Made by a program: the position numbers and the translations under genes. A stretch of DNA of 34,736 nucleotides, from NCBI RefSeq assembly GCF_001434475.1, contig NZ_AZGF01000024.1, positions 1 to 34,736 on the forward strand, given 5' to 3'. Origin of the DNA: Paucilactobacillus suebicus DSM 5007 = KCTC 3549 (GTDB taxonomy: Bacteria; Bacillota; Bacilli; Lactobacillales; Lactobacillaceae). This document shows, piece after piece, positions 32,900 through 34,736 of the stretch; position 1 is the stretch's first letter; each line of letters begins with the position of its first letter. The notes beneath the pieces were generated by a model. That model worked only from the letters and a program-made list of their open reading frames with translations, was not told the DNA's origin and did no database searches.

Positions 32900-33482
32900 A
32901 GAGCCCTTTGTGATTGCATCAAATAATCGAGCTAAAACGAATGAATTAATTAACTGTTTTGCGTACGAAGGAATTACTGCAATTTCATACTTGGATTTAA
33001 TTGATAAGCAAACTTTTCCAAATGAGGGAACCAATAGTTATTTGGAAAATGCTAGTGGTAAAGCGCGTTTTGTTTCAAAGTTATTGCCTGCAAACACAAT
33101 AGTTGCGGACGACTCAGGAATGATTCTGGATGCGTTACCTGGAAAATTAGGCGATCAGACCGCACGCCAACTCAAAGATTACTCTAATGAGGAACATCAG
33201 CTAAACCAGCGAATCCTAGATTTAGTGGGTCAAAAGTCACGTGCTGTGACTATGACTACCACGCTGGTGTTGATTGACGGGACAGGACTGTTTCATGCTA
33301 CTGGAGAGTTTCATGGCGAAATTGCGATGAAAGAATCCGGTTCAAATGGCAGCAGTTTTGACTTAATTTTGGTACCGAAAGGGATGCACAAGACGCTTGC
33401 ACAGCTTGATGATGAGCAAAAAATTCCATTGCTCCATCGTACTAAAGCGATTGTGAATCTCATGAGGCACCCGCAGGAGTGA
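32889..33482 (+). CDS. HAM1/RdgB-like NTP pyrophosphatase of the folate cluster
   Basis: This is a 197-aa protein of the HAM1 (XTP/dITP pyrophosphatase) fold, overlapping folC by 11 bases. ASNNRAKTNEL (10-20) and ADDSGM (73-78) are the conserved nucleotide and metal segments. The usual GFGYDP and SHR motifs are altered to SNGSSFD (152-158) and LLHR (181-184). A gene of this family occurs at the same place in other lactobacillus folate clusters. Removal of pyrophosphate from dihydroneopterin triphosphate is an attractive but unproven job; general purine-nucleotide clean-up is the alternative. Confidence 0.85.
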   Translation: MNPKEPFVIASNNRAKTNELINCFAYEGITAISYLDLIDKQTFPNEGTNSYLENASGKARFVSKLLPANTIVADDSGMILDALPGKLGDQTARQLKDYSNEEHQLNQRILDLVGQKSRAVTMTTTLVLIDGTGLFHATGEFHGEIAMKESGSNGSSFDLILVPKGMHKTLAQLDDEQKIPLLHRTKAIVNLMRHPQE

Positions 33483-33487
33483 TAGAG

Positions 33488-34624
33488 ATGAAGATCCAAG
33501 AAATGATTTTCAAAGAGCCACGCAATTTTAGTGATGAAGTGCTTGCAAAACAGCGCAGTCGGCGAGAAAGACTTTTTTTTGAAGTTAGCGGATTTAATGA
33601 TTTACAACGCTCACAGCTCATTCATCTAATTGGACAATTTGACGATGAATTTAAACTTGTTGAAGCAGTTATTCAATTTACGATCCCATTTGCTGCATTA
33701 AGTACGTTTATATTAAGAGCTAGACAGGTATTTGATGACTCTGCTCTTAGTAACGACCTTCAAGCGATCAGTGATCATTATGAAGTACATTGGCGTGCTG
33801 GTAAATTTGATTTTAATGTATCTAAGGAGCCGGTAATTTATGGCATTTTAAATATTACCCCGGATTCTTTTTATGACGGGGGACGTTTTCAAGACCCTGT
33901 GGCTATTCAAAATCAAATTGATAAGATGGTAACTGCTGGTACGGATGTGATTGAAATTAATGGTCAGACGACGAGGCCAGGATTCACGGAAGTTACACCT
34001 ACCGAAGAACTACGTCGGATTTCAAGTACGGCCGATTTAATCAAAGAAAAATACCCGCAAATCGCTTTGGCAGTTGATACATACAAATTGCCAGTGATGC
34101 GCGAAATGGTGGGTATGGATGTAGATATTATTAACGACGTGAACGCTTTTGTTGATGACCGAGCAAAGCTGGAACTGCTGAAGGATCAGCAAACTGGATT
34201 GTTAACAATGCATAGCAGTCGTGAAACAGAATACGATAATTTAACTGTTGAAATGAAGAGATTCTTTGAACATAATTTAGCTGAATTATCTGATGCAGGT
34301 ATTAATCGTGAACGGATCGCAATCGATCAGGGAATTGGTTATTCAAAGGTCGCTGATGGCTATCAAGATTACGCAATGATGCGAAACATAGACCAATTTA
34401 ACTATCTGAGTCGGCCCATTATGGTGGCGATTTCTAGAAAAGGATTTGGCGCTAAGCTATTTGGTCTTGATAAAGATGATCGTTTGCCAGTGACATTAAT
34501 TGCTGAGGCATATATGTATTTACATGGTGGCCGAATATTGAGGGTTCATGATGTTGAGGAAACCATGCAGTTAGTAAAAATGCTTGATACCATCACTGCG
34601 GGATACTGGCATCGCCAAGCTTAA
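33488..34624 (+). CDS. folP: Dihydropteroate synthase with N-terminal extension
   Basis: The enzyme condenses hydroxymethyl-dihydropterin pyrophosphate with p-aminobenzoate. It is 378 aa. The TIM-barrel core begins near residue 115; NITPDSF (122-128), NGQTTRPG (158-165, usually GGESTRPG), DTYK, IINDVNAF, and SRKGF are visible. The first 110 residues are an extension (NFSDEVLAKQRSRRERLFFEV) of unknown role, without a domain I recognise. The SD AGGAG is eight bases before the ATG at 33488, which is preferred over the GTG at 33479. It is the last gene of the operon. Confidence 0.95.
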   Translation: MKIQEMIFKEPRNFSDEVLAKQRSRRERLFFEVSGFNDLQRSQLIHLIGQFDDEFKLVEAVIQFTIPFAALSTFILRARQVFDDSALSNDLQAISDHYEVHWRAGKFDFNVSKEPVIYGILNITPDSFYDGGRFQDPVAIQNQIDKMVTAGTDVIEINGQTTRPGFTEVTPTEELRRISSTADLIKEKYPQIALAVDTYKLPVMREMVGMDVDIINDVNAFVDDRAKLELLKDQQTGLLTMHSSRETEYDNLTVEMKRFFEHNLAELSDAGINRERIAIDQGIGYSKVADGYQDYAMMRNIDQFNYLSRPIMVAISRKGFGAKLFGLDKDDRLPVTLIAEAYMYLHGGRILRVHDVEETMQLVKMLDTITAGYWHRQA

Positions 34625-34654
34625 TAGTAATAATTAGTAATTAAGTTGAGGATA

Positions 34655-34711
34655 AAGAGTAGCACAAGACAGCACCCAATTAGGACTGTAACGTGCTGCT
34701 CTTGTTTTTTT
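34655..34711 (+). terminator. Folate operon terminator
   Basis: AAGAGTAGCAC (34655-34665) pairs with GTGCTGCTCTT (34693-34703) with one wobble; AGACAG pairs with CTGT inside. A T run follows. Confidence 0.85.
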
Positions 34712-34736
34712 GGGTTCTTCGTCAAGAAGTACTGAT

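Overview
The window reads as a chromosomal segment of a low-G+C lactic acid bacterium of the family Lactobacillaceae. The signs are an SMK-box (SAM-III) riboswitch in front of metK, a leucine T-box in front of leuS, PepV, a mannose-family PTS with a cre site, an acetolactate decarboxylase, and a folate cluster in the order folB-folK-folE-folC-xtp-folP. Almost everything is housekeeping or common accessory metabolism. I see no insertion sequence, prophage or CRISPR array.

Layout. 1-2550: metK under a SAM-III riboswitch with a TTG start, a long palindromic repeat, and a PAP2 phosphatase. 2650-8900: T-box/leuS, a MurJ(YtgP)-type flippase coupled to a 16S pseudouridine synthase, and the NAD(P)HX dehydratase nnrD. 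9000-14450: pepV, a universal stress protein, a secreted GH73 glucosaminidase with a degenerate sorting-like tail, a deoxynucleoside kinase, mscL and an unknown protein. 14450-17650: a three-gene padR-DUF1700-DUF4097 operon divergent from a small membrane protein and a CPBP protease. 17650-19750: an OhrR-like MarR regulator, budA, and an apparently free-standing structured RNA of about 280 nt whose promoter overlaps a cre-like sequence. 19790-25575: a phosphoglycerate-mutase-like phosphatase, a LysR regulator divergent from a complete mannose-family PTS (IIC-IID-IIA-IIB) with a perfect cre, and two membrane proteins. 25700-30030: tRNA-Leu(CAG), a YbjQ-family protein, and a TetR/MMPL exporter pair. 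30170-34625: the folate operon.

The folate genes form one logical unit: FolE makes dihydroneopterin triphosphate, the HAM1-like protein is a candidate for removing pyrophosphate, and FolB, FolK, FolP and FolC complete the route to polyglutamylated folate. The PTS, its LysR neighbour and its cre site form a sugar-uptake module under probable carbon catabolite control, and the unidentified RNA upstream of the LysR gene may share that control.

The most interesting items are the unidentified RNA at about 19322-19602, which has mutually exclusive pairings and a 5'-3' closing stem; a scattered family of intergenic long hairpins, some sharing a GAGTG(T/G)GAAATAA end; the diverged HAM1 protein in the folate operon; and several palindromic operator candidates placed exactly at promoters.
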